Assembly: GCA_963783095.1 (NCBI GenBank)
Contig: CAWAMR010000017.1
Location: forward strand, 33,737-97,736
DNA from: CAWAMR01 sp963783095
GTDB taxonomy: Bacteria > Planctomycetota > Planctomycetia > Gemmatales > Gemmataceae
Length of the DNA: 64,000 bases
Direction: 5' to 3'
Below are positions 18,601 to 27,857 of this stretch, in pieces; the stretch's first letter is position 1; each line of letters begins with the position of its first letter. The position numbers and the translations under genes were made by a program. Under the pieces are notes generated by a model, which saw only the letters and a program-made list of their open reading frames with translations, did no database searches and had not been told where the DNA came from.

Positions 18601-19355
18601 TGGCCTCCCGCAAAAGATCGCGGACGGCCTATGGGCCGAACAAGTATTCCGCGTTTCATCTGCTGTTGGCACGCATGTTCCGCCACTTTGCTCCGAGTGA
18701 CCAAGTCTACCAATACGTCACCTTGGGAGGGACAGAGCTTCGGGATGTCCGGTCCATTAGTTTTGTGGACGCGCGTCTCTTGGTGGGTGCCGTGTCATTT
18801 GAGGAAAACGACGTTCGATTCCCATTGGCCCAGGCGGCGGCCGAGCGGCTCCGCGAGAGTGGGATTGACATTGAGGTGACGCACGATAGCCTTTTCCGAG
18901 GTTTCACCCGCACGAACCCTGATTGTCGGCACCTTTTCTTCGCGGATTTCGAGGGCCGGTGTGCTTTTGCCGACTACGACAAAGTATTTGGGCGGATGTT
19001 CCGTAAAGGGTACATTTGCGAGAACGACATCCTCCTGATAACAAGCTTTATTGGAGGGAGGCAGAAGCGGGAGCGCATCGACGAAGTATACGACCCGGAG
19101 TTCCGCATACTTGACCTCCGCTCGTCTAGCGCCAGACATGCTGTGTTCAGGGCCTGTCACCCATCCTTTACTTTGTATCGCGCTGTGCGCGATGCCGACC
19201 TGCAGGATGACCTCGCCATCGAATGCTTCGGCTTTGTTTCCTATATGGGCACGTCGCCGATGGGCGTTTACGGGTATTCGATCAGCCCCGGACGTACCGA
19301 CCTTCGCAGCTTCATCAATGCCCCACGATTCGAGACCTACGGTAAGAGTAGGTAA
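18597..19355 (+). CDS. Second methyltransferase-like protein, function unknown
   Basis: 252 residues, coupled to the preceding ATPase by a four-base overlap. It begins with a basic segment and a KYSAFHLLLARMFRHF helix, then alternates strands and helices as a Rossmann fold: YVTLGGTELRD, VGAVSFEENDVRFPLA (acidic end of a strand), HLFFADFEG and NDILLITSFIGG. This parallels the 16062 protein in order of elements, but the usual SAM-binding glycines are poorly conserved. I infer a methyltransferase-like or pseudo-enzyme role; no catalytic site is identifiable. Confidence 0.55.
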   Translation: MMASRKRSRTAYGPNKYSAFHLLLARMFRHFAPSDQVYQYVTLGGTELRDVRSISFVDARLLVGAVSFEENDVRFPLAQAAAERLRESGIDIEVTHDSLFRGFTRTNPDCRHLFFADFEGRCAFADYDKVFGRMFRKGYICENDILLITSFIGGRQKRERIDEVYDPEFRILDLRSSSARHAVFRACHPSFTLYRAVRDADLQDDLAIECFGFVSYMGTSPMGVYGYSISPGRTDLRSFINAPRFETYGKSR

Positions 19356-19370
19356 TCAAAGAGTCATCCT

Positions 19371-20846
19371 ATGAGCATCGACTTGTTGGACGAGGACGAG
19401 GACGCTGACTTCAAGGAACAAAAGAAGAAACACGAAGACTTCTTGCTGGCGGAATACAGCAGTATCACCACAGCGTACTCAAACACCATCTCGACCATAG
19501 CTACCTTTTTCCGTAACTACCTCGTCATCGTCGGACTGCCCATTCCGATACTCGGCTTCGTGCTGACGCAGTTGTCGAAGCCGGGGTCACCAGGGCAGCC
19601 TGCCACGGTTACGCTGCCCCCGGACCTGCAATTTCTGGTTCCACTTTCCGGAGTTGTTATTGGGTCACTCGGTTTCTGCTTGATGATCTACGTCGTCAAT
19701 CTTCGGCTCGATGCCCTGTTGTATGCTCGCACCGTCAACGGGATCCGGAAATACTTCTACGACAAGTCACCGCTTGATTACGAGAAGGAACTGCAGATGC
19801 GCGTCCTGCCACGGACAGTGACGCAACCACGCTACCTCGAGCGCATGTACTTCCTACCCGTCATCGGGGTGTTCACCACGCTCAATACGCTCTACCCCAT
19901 TGTCGGACTCGCCTGGTTTGCTCAAGGGCGATTGGGTCTAGGTCCCGCCGACATCTGGTACGGTTACTTGGGGTTGTTCCTGCTTTCCCTCATTCTGCAC
20001 GCTGGTACCTACGCATTTTGGGCTTGGTACCGCGAGACAAAGCACCTCCGGAAGTTCATTATTGGCGTTGATATTGACGGCGTTCTGAACAAGCACCGCG
20101 AAATGTTCTGCACGAAGTTATTCGACTTACTCCACAAAAGAGATATATGGGCGGACCAGATCAAGAAGATCCCCGTTCACGACCAGCCCGAACTCGGTGT
20201 CACTGAGTCGGACGAACACGCCATCTTTAACCACCCGAGCTATTGGCAAGCTTTGGAACCAATGGAGCGAGTGGCTGAAATGATTGGGAAGCTGAGGAAT
20301 ATCTTCAAGTTCAAGGTCTTTATCTTTACGCATAGAGACTGGCCCGTCGTGCAACAGTTTCCGGCAGCAAAACAAGAAGAATATCGTTCACTATGGGAGA
20401 AGTTGTGGCGGTGGCGGCCTGGTACTGTCGAGAAACGGACCGAGTATCGATCACGCTGGAATAAGTTGAAGATGAGGTGTTCTCTTATTCTGCCAGTGCT
20501 GTGGTGTTTCGTCCGACCTCTGGGTCGGAGGGCGATCAGGGTGCTGACGATAAAATGGCTTCACCTTCACGGTATCGGATATGACAAACTTGTCATCGAG
20601 AAGGGGAACGTCCACACCGCCGGACCACATCTGTTGCGCAGACGGAATCGGTTTTCGATGGCGGAGGATCGCGAGATTCGGATCTTCGTGGAAGATGACC
20701 TTTTTAAAGCTATCAAGTTGGCGAATGTCTGTGAGGTAGTGTTCCTCATCAAACACCCTTACAACAACGCTAACACTTTGCCTCGGAACGTGATTCCTGT
20801 CGATAATTGGACAGACATCTACGAGTACATTCGGCAGAAGCTTTGA
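19371..20846 (+). CDS. Four-TM membrane protein fused to a HAD-type phosphatase domain
   Basis: Last gene of the operon. Residues 1-48 are a charged helical N-terminus; hydrophobic helices lie at ~49-68, 86-110, 160-183 and 196-220. A cytoplasmic HAD-like domain follows: motif I GVDIDGVLN (nucleophile Asp ~234), a motif-II-like FIFTHRDW (~317-324) and motif-IV acids in RIFVEDDLF (~440). This pattern resembles 5'(3')-deoxyribonucleotidases and related HAD phosphatases. A ~70-residue basic insertion sits between motifs II and IV. A membrane part plus a nucleotide-type phosphatase would suit an effector acting on nucleotides or membrane integrity; that is inference. Confidence 0.72.
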   Translation: MSIDLLDEDEDADFKEQKKKHEDFLLAEYSSITTAYSNTISTIATFFRNYLVIVGLPIPILGFVLTQLSKPGSPGQPATVTLPPDLQFLVPLSGVVIGSLGFCLMIYVVNLRLDALLYARTVNGIRKYFYDKSPLDYEKELQMRVLPRTVTQPRYLERMYFLPVIGVFTTLNTLYPIVGLAWFAQGRLGLGPADIWYGYLGLFLLSLILHAGTYAFWAWYRETKHLRKFIIGVDIDGVLNKHREMFCTKLFDLLHKRDIWADQIKKIPVHDQPELGVTESDEHAIFNHPSYWQALEPMERVAEMIGKLRNIFKFKVFIFTHRDWPVVQQFPAAKQEEYRSLWEKLWRWRPGTVEKRTEYRSRWNKLKMRCSLILPVLWCFVRPLGRRAIRVLTIKWLHLHGIGYDKLVIEKGNVHTAGPHLLRRRNRFSMAEDREIRIFVEDDLFKAIKLANVCEVVFLIKHPYNNANTLPRNVIPVDNWTDIYEYIRQKL

Positions 20847-20850
20847 GAGG

Positions 20851-22434
20851 TTACGCGGGTTCGTAAGTAGCGAATACTTCCCGAAACGCACTCGCGACTC
20901 TTCCTGCCCCGCCGAGATTGAAACTCTCTGACCGCACTTTGGCATTGATCCGCCACATCAGTCCCTCTAGGGCATAGTAATCGCGAACGGAGAGCCCCTT
21001 ATATTTGCGACGGTTGTACTCAAGAAAGGGCAGCAGTTTGCCGTTTAGGTGGTGAAGCTTGAAGTCCATTTCCTCGATGTAGTCGCGGTACATCTCAAAC
21101 ATTGGGGTACTCGGGACGGGCGTGAATAACATCGGGATCACGGAACCGACACGGCTGGAAGCGAACACGAGCGTGTCGTAGACGGCCTGAAGATCCTCGT
21201 CGGGAAGTCCGAAAAGCACGAAGCAGTTTATATCCTGGCAGTGCAGTTTGTAGCCAGCTTCGACCGCATTTTCGAGCCCGTAAAAGAACTTGTCCATGTT
21301 GGTGTGGTTTCTATCCCACTTCGTTCGCATGTTGACGTTGACAGTCTCCAATGGCAGGTAGAGTTTCTTGAACCCCGCGCGCCGCATGAGTTTGACGACG
21401 TGCGGATGAAGAAGCCGGACTTCGATGCCCTCAGGCGCGTGCAATTCAATGCCATCGAGATCGGGATCGTCAGCGATTCGCTGAATTAGTTCGATGAAGT
21501 TGCTTTTCCCAAGTAGCAAGTTGTCTTCGTAGAAGCAGAATTCTCGGATGCCGCGAGCGAACCAGTGCTTCACTTCGTCGTACGCACTGCTAAATTCCCG
21601 AACCCAAACTTTCCGACCCTCGTTCAGAACATTTGCCGCGCAATAGGCACACTTGAAGGGACAGCCGCGGCTCGTAGTCAGAATAGTGTATTGGGGAAGC
21701 TCACCTCCCGCCTCAGGCTCGCCTGTACCATCCTCCTTATAAAGATCGAGATCCAGGGGGAGGGGGTTTGCATCAGGTATTGTCGCTGAAACGATAATAT
21801 CCCGGCGTTGCTGGTCGCGCTTCAGTGGATCAAGTTCACGACCCTGTAGGTGAAGAGGATCGCGAAGGCCGAGATTTGCAATCGCGTGTTCGGGTGCCAA
21901 CGTGGGGTAGATGCCACCGACGCGGATGACTGCCTTGGGGAACACCTCGCGGCATACGTTGATTACATCGAGTGTACTTTCCCACCAGTAGGTCATAATG
22001 GACGAGATCCAGATCTCGTCCGGTTCTGGGAAAGTAGAAGTGTCAAAATGAGACCGTTGGTTGGCGCAGGCGCGTGACTGAATTGAGAGGAGCTTCTGTC
22101 GCAATTCATGCGGTGGCACGCCGAAACAGTATTCAATCTTTTCGTCCTTAGCGGGTCGAAAGCCTGCCCAACGTTCCGGTACATACTCTTCGGTTGAGCA
22201 GAGTTTGCGCACCTTTCGCATCTTCTTCTGGACCGTTCGCTTCTCATTGGCTGCGTCGAGGCAGTCGATCAACTTCAGGAGATAGCCCTTCGTGCGCAGC
22301 CAAGAAGCCACACGCAGCAATCCGTACGGCAAGCTCCAATGCGGCCAGTACTGCGTGTCATAGACCGGCGGACTAATCAATAATGCGGAGCGGGGACGGT
22401 TCAAGTTTCCATACCTCTTTGCGAAGGCTCTCAC
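20851..22434 (-). CDS. Radical SAM protein with N-terminal B12-binding-like domain
   Basis: 527 residues. The C-x3-C-x2-C cluster motif is clear (GCPFKCAYC, around residue 260), preceded by a B12-binding-like region (SALLISPPVYDTQYW and VIRVGGIYPTLAPEHA). A helical C-terminal region follows (FNLGGAG near the end). The start is a GTG inside the end of the upstream gene, implying translational coupling. The stop lies only four bases from the stop of the convergent membrane-HAD gene. The substrate is unknown; relatives modify lipids, peptides, RNA or natural products. Its upstream neighbour is a paralogue without the cysteines. Confidence 0.88.
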   Translation of the reverse strand: MRAFAKRYGNLNRPRSALLISPPVYDTQYWPHWSLPYGLLRVASWLRTKGYLLKLIDCLDAANEKRTVQKKMRKVRKLCSTEEYVPERWAGFRPAKDEKIEYCFGVPPHELRQKLLSIQSRACANQRSHFDTSTFPEPDEIWISSIMTYWWESTLDVINVCREVFPKAVIRVGGIYPTLAPEHAIANLGLRDPLHLQGRELDPLKRDQQRRDIIVSATIPDANPLPLDLDLYKEDGTGEPEAGGELPQYTILTTSRGCPFKCAYCAANVLNEGRKVWVREFSSAYDEVKHWFARGIREFCFYEDNLLLGKSNFIELIQRIADDPDLDGIELHAPEGIEVRLLHPHVVKLMRRAGFKKLYLPLETVNVNMRTKWDRNHTNMDKFFYGLENAVEAGYKLHCQDINCFVLFGLPDEDLQAVYDTLVFASSRVGSVIPMLFTPVPSTPMFEMYRDYIEEMDFKLHHLNGKLLPFLEYNRRKYKGLSVRDYYALEGLMWRINAKVRSESFNLGGAGRVASAFREVFATYEPA

Positions 22435-23711
22435 GAAGCATCTGGGCGCCCAGCGTACCGTTCAAGAAATTGAATGCTTCGTCGCGAACCTTTTCGTTTA
22501 GGAATGCAGCCATTCGGTACAGGTCATGATACTCGCCGCGCGTGATGCCGTTCAACTCTGCGAACGGAAAGAAGTGCGGCGACCACTCGCGGTGTGGAAT
22601 TGCGGCCAGATATGCCGCATTTTCGTGGTGTTCGAGACTGCCCGGTGTCGGTGTGTACGGCTTGAGGATCAGGCCTTCAAACTGATTAAGCACCTCAAAG
22701 CTCCGCCTGATGATGCTCTCCATCTGGTCACCTGGGCGACCGATCCACACGAAGCCGCTCAGACGGTTGTCCACCTCGACCATGCCCGCCTCACGCAAGA
22801 TACGCGCGAACTTTCCGATACGCTTGCAAATCGAGTTCGTCGCCAGCCTCCGATTCCTCGAAATGCGCCTCAGCGACCTGCTTATGAGCGAAAATACTCG
22901 CAATCTCGGGCGTGACCTTTGCTGGATCGAGTCCACAGATGAAATGGTAACGCAGATGCTTGTGAAAGTCCTTCGTCTTGGTGAAAATCTCAATCAGTGG
23001 CTGACCCGCGTCTTGGCAAAGATCCTCCTCGAAGAACGCGAAATGCAACACACCGCGTTCCACCGCGTTGCGAACTTCGGTAATCGCGAGATCTGGGTTC
23101 AACCGCAACGCGACGAAGGGTGGGGGCTTGTCGCCGTAGAGATCAAACGCTGCCGGCACATTGCCAAGGTCGGGTGGCTTGGAAACTACGTAGTCCGCCC
23201 CGCACCAGTCCACGGCGTGGGTCGGCAATAGGCGTGCATACTGTCCGAGAATCACGATCTTGGTCTCTGGAAGTAACTTTCGAATGATGCGGCAGACCTC
23301 GGCCACACTCTCATGCCAGTAGCTGCATAACGAAGTGATCCATACTTGAGTCGGCGTTGTCTTCTTGCCCCCTTGTCGCATTGTGGTCAGTTGGTTTCCG
23401 AATTCGCTGTACGACATGCCGAACCGCCGAACCGGATACTTCTCGCCTCGCACTGTGTGATGTCGGCGACCGAGCGGAAGCGATTCTTCGATCACTTTTC
23501 CGTTCTCATCCGGTTTCATGCAGTCGATGAGTTGAACATGGCATTCCGTCTGCGAACGCAAATGCGAAGCGATCTTAAGCAGGTCGAGTGGTTGATTCCA
23601 ACGAAGCCAGCTGTAGCGTGTTTCCTCGACGGGAGGATTCACGAACAAGATCCGGTCGTTTCGCCTAACGTATTTAGAGATAAGCGATTGCGCAGCGATT
23701 ATCTTAGCCAT
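22373..23711 (-). CDS. Radical-SAM-like paralogue lacking the Fe-S cysteine motif, one frameshift
   Basis: Parallels the neighbouring radical SAM protein block by block: RILFVNPPVEETRYSWLRW against its SPPVYDTQYW opening, VWITSLCSYWHESV against IWISSIMTYWWEST, ILGQYARLLPTHAV against GGIYPTLAPEHA, then HFAFFEEDL against FCFYEDNL. The segment that should carry C-x3-C-x2-C is missing altogether, so it cannot bind the cluster and is probably a structural or substrate-binding partner. A single extra base in an A run near 22808-22818 breaks the frame (LQAYRK continuing as FARILREAGM); restoring it gives a protein of ~445 aa. The end overlaps the next gene by ~60 bases. Confidence 0.78.
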
Positions 23712-23754
23712 CTTTATTTGTGCTGAAAGCCATTAACCGGATGCGCCAGATCCA

Positions 23755-25694
23755 TCATGCGACCGGGATCCTTATCGGCGGCCTCTTGGCCAGCACCCAA
23801 GCGAGTGCGGTTCTGAGAAACCCACGCTCGTCCATCTGTCTCTGAACGGGATGTCCCCAGTTTATCAGGATTTCACTGCGCTTTAGGTCAATTTCGGCAA
23901 TCGGTTGCTCCGCCGTGCCCTTCTTGTTGATCAGCACGAACGTCCGTTTAAAGAGAACGATCGACCATTGCCACTCGGGTCTTGCCGTGTCGAGAAGGAC
24001 TGTCTCTTCACAGTAGTCGATCTTGGATGGGTCCGCCAGATTCTTGGAAGATACGACCGTGAGGCCGCCGATTTTTGGTGGGAAGCCGATTTCCATCGCG
24101 CGGTGCTGGCAAGGCCGTTCACGCTCGATTTCTGAGAGAGGAGCATGGTTCGCAGTAGTTGGGCTGTGGCATCGCCTTGGTTGATGAAGTTTGACACCGC
24201 AGATGAAATGTCATCAAGAGCCTTATGCCGCAGTGCGGCTTTGCCAAGTGTATCCGAAAGACCTGATCGAACCGCACTCCGGCGAAGTACAGCGGAGATT
24301 ATCTGCCAAACGTATCCACCGACACGTTCGCCTTCTCCAATGAGCTGACGGCGAAGAATTTTGAAGTGCTCGCTTTCCTCGTAAAAACTTTCCCGGCCAG
24401 GGTTTAGCGTATCAGTAGCGTCGAGTCCTGAAATAACAATGATCTCGCCCGTGATCTGACTTAGCGCTGCTCGATTCGCTCCGGTCAGAATTCCCTCAGC
24501 ACCGAAAAAGCCGGAGTCACCGATGGCAACGCCGCGAACTCGAATGGAAATCCCTCGATATTCGGCGGGGAAAATGATGGTTTCGTACCCTGCCAGAAAC
24601 CCCCTTGCTTTCAATCCTCCTTGATCAATGTCAACTTTGATGAGCATATCTGCGGGGACAATTTGACTCCCCGGTTCGAGCGGAAAGACCGGTCGGCGAA
24701 GCGAAACTGATGAACCTGCATGGACGACTTCCAAACGCGCAAGAGTGGTGTCTTGCGGAAAGCTCAATGCCTTCTCCACGCTCGGATTCGGGTTTTCCGC
24801 CGGGATGGAGTAGGGAATCGGAGTGCATCGAGACAGGTTCCACAGGAAGTGAGCGAAGCCACTTTGACTGCCGATATTCCGAACGAACCCTTTTCGCCGT
24901 GCGGACCGAAGCTCACGACAGACGAAGGGTTTTAGCTGCTTTGCGGTAATGACGGTTTTCGGATCTCTTGACTTATCCTCACGAGCATCAAAAATGTCGA
25001 TTGTTGCGAAGTCGTCGAGTTTCTCCAAGTCGGCATTGTCCGCCAAACGGAGCAATTTCTCGAAATCCAACTGCGCCTTAAAGCGGAGCCCCTCACACGA
25101 AACTTTGATCACAATGGAGTTCGGCCCTTTGGGGTTGTCAAACGCTAGGTGCATCCTCTTGTGGTTCCATCGGTAATCTTTTCCTTCCTTCAGAAGTTTC
25201 GTCCCACGACCACTTGGTCTTATTATCTCGATTGAGATGCGGTCCTGAAGGAGGTCTGTGGAAATCGGAACGGCGAGAAGAGGAAGAATCTCCAACGAAC
25301 TAGGGGGATCAGCAAATTCCAAGTGTGTCTCAAATGTGCGGTCAGCCCCCGATTCGACTTCGAGGCGATCACAGTATCGTGCGAGCGCAAGAAACCCGAT
25401 TCCCTTGCTTCCAATGCGCAACCTACCTTTGCGAGTCTTGTCACCAGCCCACCTTCTGCTTCCGCCGCCAATGCGTGCAAAATCGCCTCGAAATTCAAAG
25501 GGGCTCATTCCCTGTCCATCGTCGGTAACTGTTACCGAAGAAAAATCGTCGGAGAAACCTACGAGAACAGATTCCGCATCCGCATCAAATGCGTTGCTGA
25601 TCAATTCCTTGAAGGCTTTGACGAACGGCTTGTAAACACCGGATAACTCACGGAGGATTGAGGGATCGATTCCACCAAGGCGCATTCCAAGCAT
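23755..25694 (-). CDS. GHKL-fold ATPase, third of three, one frameshift
   Basis: GHKL core with N-box KELISNAFDADAESV (~29-43), G1 TDDGQGMSP (~58) and G2 GSKGIGFLALARY (~95-107), close to MORC/Hsp90-like bacterial ATPases. After a ~350-residue transducer-like region the frame breaks at about 24128-24150, in a CTCCTCTCTC stretch, and continues with APLSEIERERP and a conserved C-terminal domain (KIGGLTVVSS to AWVLAKRPP), total ~645 aa. It heads the - strand operon, 43 bases before the radical-SAM-like gene. ATG 25685 is an alternative start. Confidence 0.83.
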
Positions 25695-26122
25695 TGGATA
25701 ACCACTTCCACTTTCGATCAGGAGTCAGGAAAGGAGCAAACCCGTTCATGAAAAAAATTTTCAACAACGCAAGTGTACCTTCCGATTTGGACCGCGATAA
25801 CCATGACCACTTTGGTTCTCTTTCACTTCCAGAAAACGCCTTCGGAGAATCACTTTATCCGAAAAAAACTCAAGGCGAATCACCCAAGAGGGCAGGCGAT
25901 TATATTGTTACAATTGTTTGATTATTCAACCGGAACGTACATCATTGGTTTTAATGGGGGTGGGGAGTCTCGACAAGATCGACATCTGTTCCCTAACTCG
26001 CTTCCTCTCATCAAATTTCTCTGTGATGACTGTGAATGAGAGATGCTTTCGACTGGACGAATACGGCATCCGTCGAGTATCATAAGGTGTAGGCATATAC
26101 GCATGTATATTTTGGGATCCGC
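25695..26122. other. Divergent intergenic region, no gene seen
   Basis: Separates the - strand GHKL/radical SAM operon from the + strand DUF5131 gene, so it should carry divergent promoters. AT-rich stretches occur near 25750-25780 and 25890-25920. I see no conserved reading frame and no clear -35/-10 pair. Confidence 0.4.
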
Positions 26123-26125
26123 GTG

Positions 26126-26956
26126 ATGAGTCAGACCTCCGAAATCGAGTGGACTGATGCGACGTGGAATCCAGTTCGAGGATGCACGAAAATTAGCTCT
26201 GGATGTGTGCACTGTTACGCGGAAACATTCGCAGAACGATTCCGAGGTGTTCCAGGCCATCCATACGAAGGCGGATTCGACCTCCGGCTTGTCCCTGAAA
26301 AGCTGGCTGAGCCATTGCGGTGGAAAACACCGAAGATGATTTTCGTGAATTCGATGAGCGACCTATTTCACAAGGATATTCCGGACGAATACATCTTGGC
26401 CGTGGTCGGCATTATGCAAACCGCGAACTGGCACACCTATCAAGTCCTCACAAAACGATCAGAACGCCTTCGCGACATGTTACAAACGAAACTCCACGCA
26501 GCTGGTGAAGCGGAACATATTTGGTGGGGGGTGAGCGTCGAAAACAAGAAACATGGACTCCCCAGGATCGATCATCTTCGGGATGCGCCCGCGAGAGTGC
26601 GGTTTCTCTCAGTGGAACCCCTCCTGGAAGATTTGGGTCAAATCAATCTGACCGGTATCCACTGGGCGATCGTTGGTGGTGAAAGCGGAAATGGAGCCAG
26701 ACCTATGCTAAAAGAGTGGGTGTCCGCGATTCGAGATCAGTGTTCTGCGGCAAATGTGTCCTTCTTCTTCAAACAATGGGGTGGGGTAAGAAAAGGTAAG
26801 GCCGGACGTGAACTGGATGGGACCACCTACGATGAGATGCCAACTCGAGTTTCCCTTCCCGTATTGCCTGCGGATGAGCGAAAGAAGGCAATTTTCGCAG
26901 TCGAATCACTTTATCCGGAAGCAACTGCCAAAGAGGAACCGAACTTATTCTCATGA
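26126..26956 (+). CDS. DUF5131 (phage Gp37/Gp68 family) protein
   Basis: 276 residues. The N-terminus has the family hallmark IEWTDATWNPVRGCTKIS followed by C-x-x-C-Y-A-E, a cysteine arrangement resembling radical-SAM-type clusters. Later conserved parts are NSMSDLFH, the IWWGVSVEN segment, VRFLSVEPLLEDLG, WAIVGGESG and FFFKQWGG. The family is common in phages, plasmids and islands, often beside three-Cys-motif (TcmP) methyltransferase-like proteins; its biochemical activity is not settled. A GTG three bases upstream is an equally possible start. Confidence 0.92.
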   Translation: MSQTSEIEWTDATWNPVRGCTKISSGCVHCYAETFAERFRGVPGHPYEGGFDLRLVPEKLAEPLRWKTPKMIFVNSMSDLFHKDIPDEYILAVVGIMQTANWHTYQVLTKRSERLRDMLQTKLHAAGEAEHIWWGVSVENKKHGLPRIDHLRDAPARVRFLSVEPLLEDLGQINLTGIHWAIVGGESGNGARPMLKEWVSAIRDQCSAANVSFFFKQWGGVRKGKAGRELDGTTYDEMPTRVSLPVLPADERKKAIFAVESLYPEATAKEEPNLFS

Positions 26957-27654
26957 GAATCCATGTCAAACAATTGAGGTCGCACGATTTTAAAGCACAG
27001 TTCGGTGATCGTGACCAAACGGGGTCCAGAAATCGCGGTTTTTTGCTCAGTTTTTGGCGAGCGTTCCGCCGCTCACTACCAACATGACGACAGATCCCTG
27101 GGCAAAACACATGGAGTCAGTTTTTTTGGGTCCTGCGCCCCCGCTCCGCATCCATGCTTCGCTTCCCGCCTCCGCCGCAGGCGCAACGGTGTGTGGCGTC
27201 GTGCCACAATGCGTCTTCGGCGACGTGAAATCCCCGGCTCCGCCGTTCCACAGTGCGGTTTCGCTTCGCGGCGTCGCTGCCTTGTTTGCTTTTTGGCCCC
27301 GCCCATACGGGACTTTTAAGGGGCCAAACGCAAACGAAGGCAGACGATTCGGCTTCGCCCGCCGCTACGCGAGATGCTGTTTGTTCCGTCGGGGCCTCCG
27401 CACCAAAAGCAGCGCCAATAACGTGCCAAACATCATTGCCGACCACCGACCAACCGAACCTCCCTTCCTGACTTGACACGATGCTCGAAGGACGACAAGG
27501 AAGGAGAATTGGGTGAAGGATTGGGACAGACGCTGATTCATTCATGGAATCTTCACACATACCATTTTGTGCCGTTTGTGCTCCGAGCTTTGCTGCGTAC
27601 AATGATTATTGTGGAAGATGCAAATCGTCGCGTGGGTTCGGGAAAACCGGGTTT
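26957..27654. other. 700-base region without a convincing gene
   Basis: Contains a GC-rich patch at about 27130-27310 with several overlapping open frames on both strands, none with a plausible start site or protein-like composition. A T run at 27121-27127 lies at its left edge. It may be degraded coding sequence. Confidence 0.4.
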
Positions 27655-27854
27655 TGAGGAAGTTCCAGCGGAGGCATTAGAGCAGTCCAGCAACACGCGG
27701 ACAGCCATGACGATATCATCCCGTTCTTCGACTCGATGTTCAAGGGGATAGCCGCCACCAACCGTGACAAGACCTCGTTCACGAACAAGAAGACGCTGAA
27801 CGAACTACGGTTCCCTGATGTGGCATCAGCAATTCCTTCAACAAGGGAGACTAA
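27655..27854 (+). pseudogene. C-terminal fragment of an unidentified protein
   Basis: One frame reads like genuine protein (AVQQHADSHDDIIPFFDSMF, then a T-N-R-D-K-T-S-F-T-N-K-K-T-L-x-E-L-R-F-P motif), with a probable one-base slip near 27832 after which it ends FNKGD and TAA, just before the next gene's start. No start codon or upstream part exists. It looks like the tail of a gene cut by recombination. Family not recognised. Confidence 0.35.
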
Positions 27855-27857
27855 CAC

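Noticed and set aside
26126..26956. Member of the same system as the radical SAM pair
   Set aside because: DUF5131 has its own promoter region and is a widespread mobile-element protein; adjacency alone is not enough.
27005..27602. Overlapping frames on both strands in the GC-rich patch
   Set aside because: Arginine/alanine-biased translations, no start sites, no motif.
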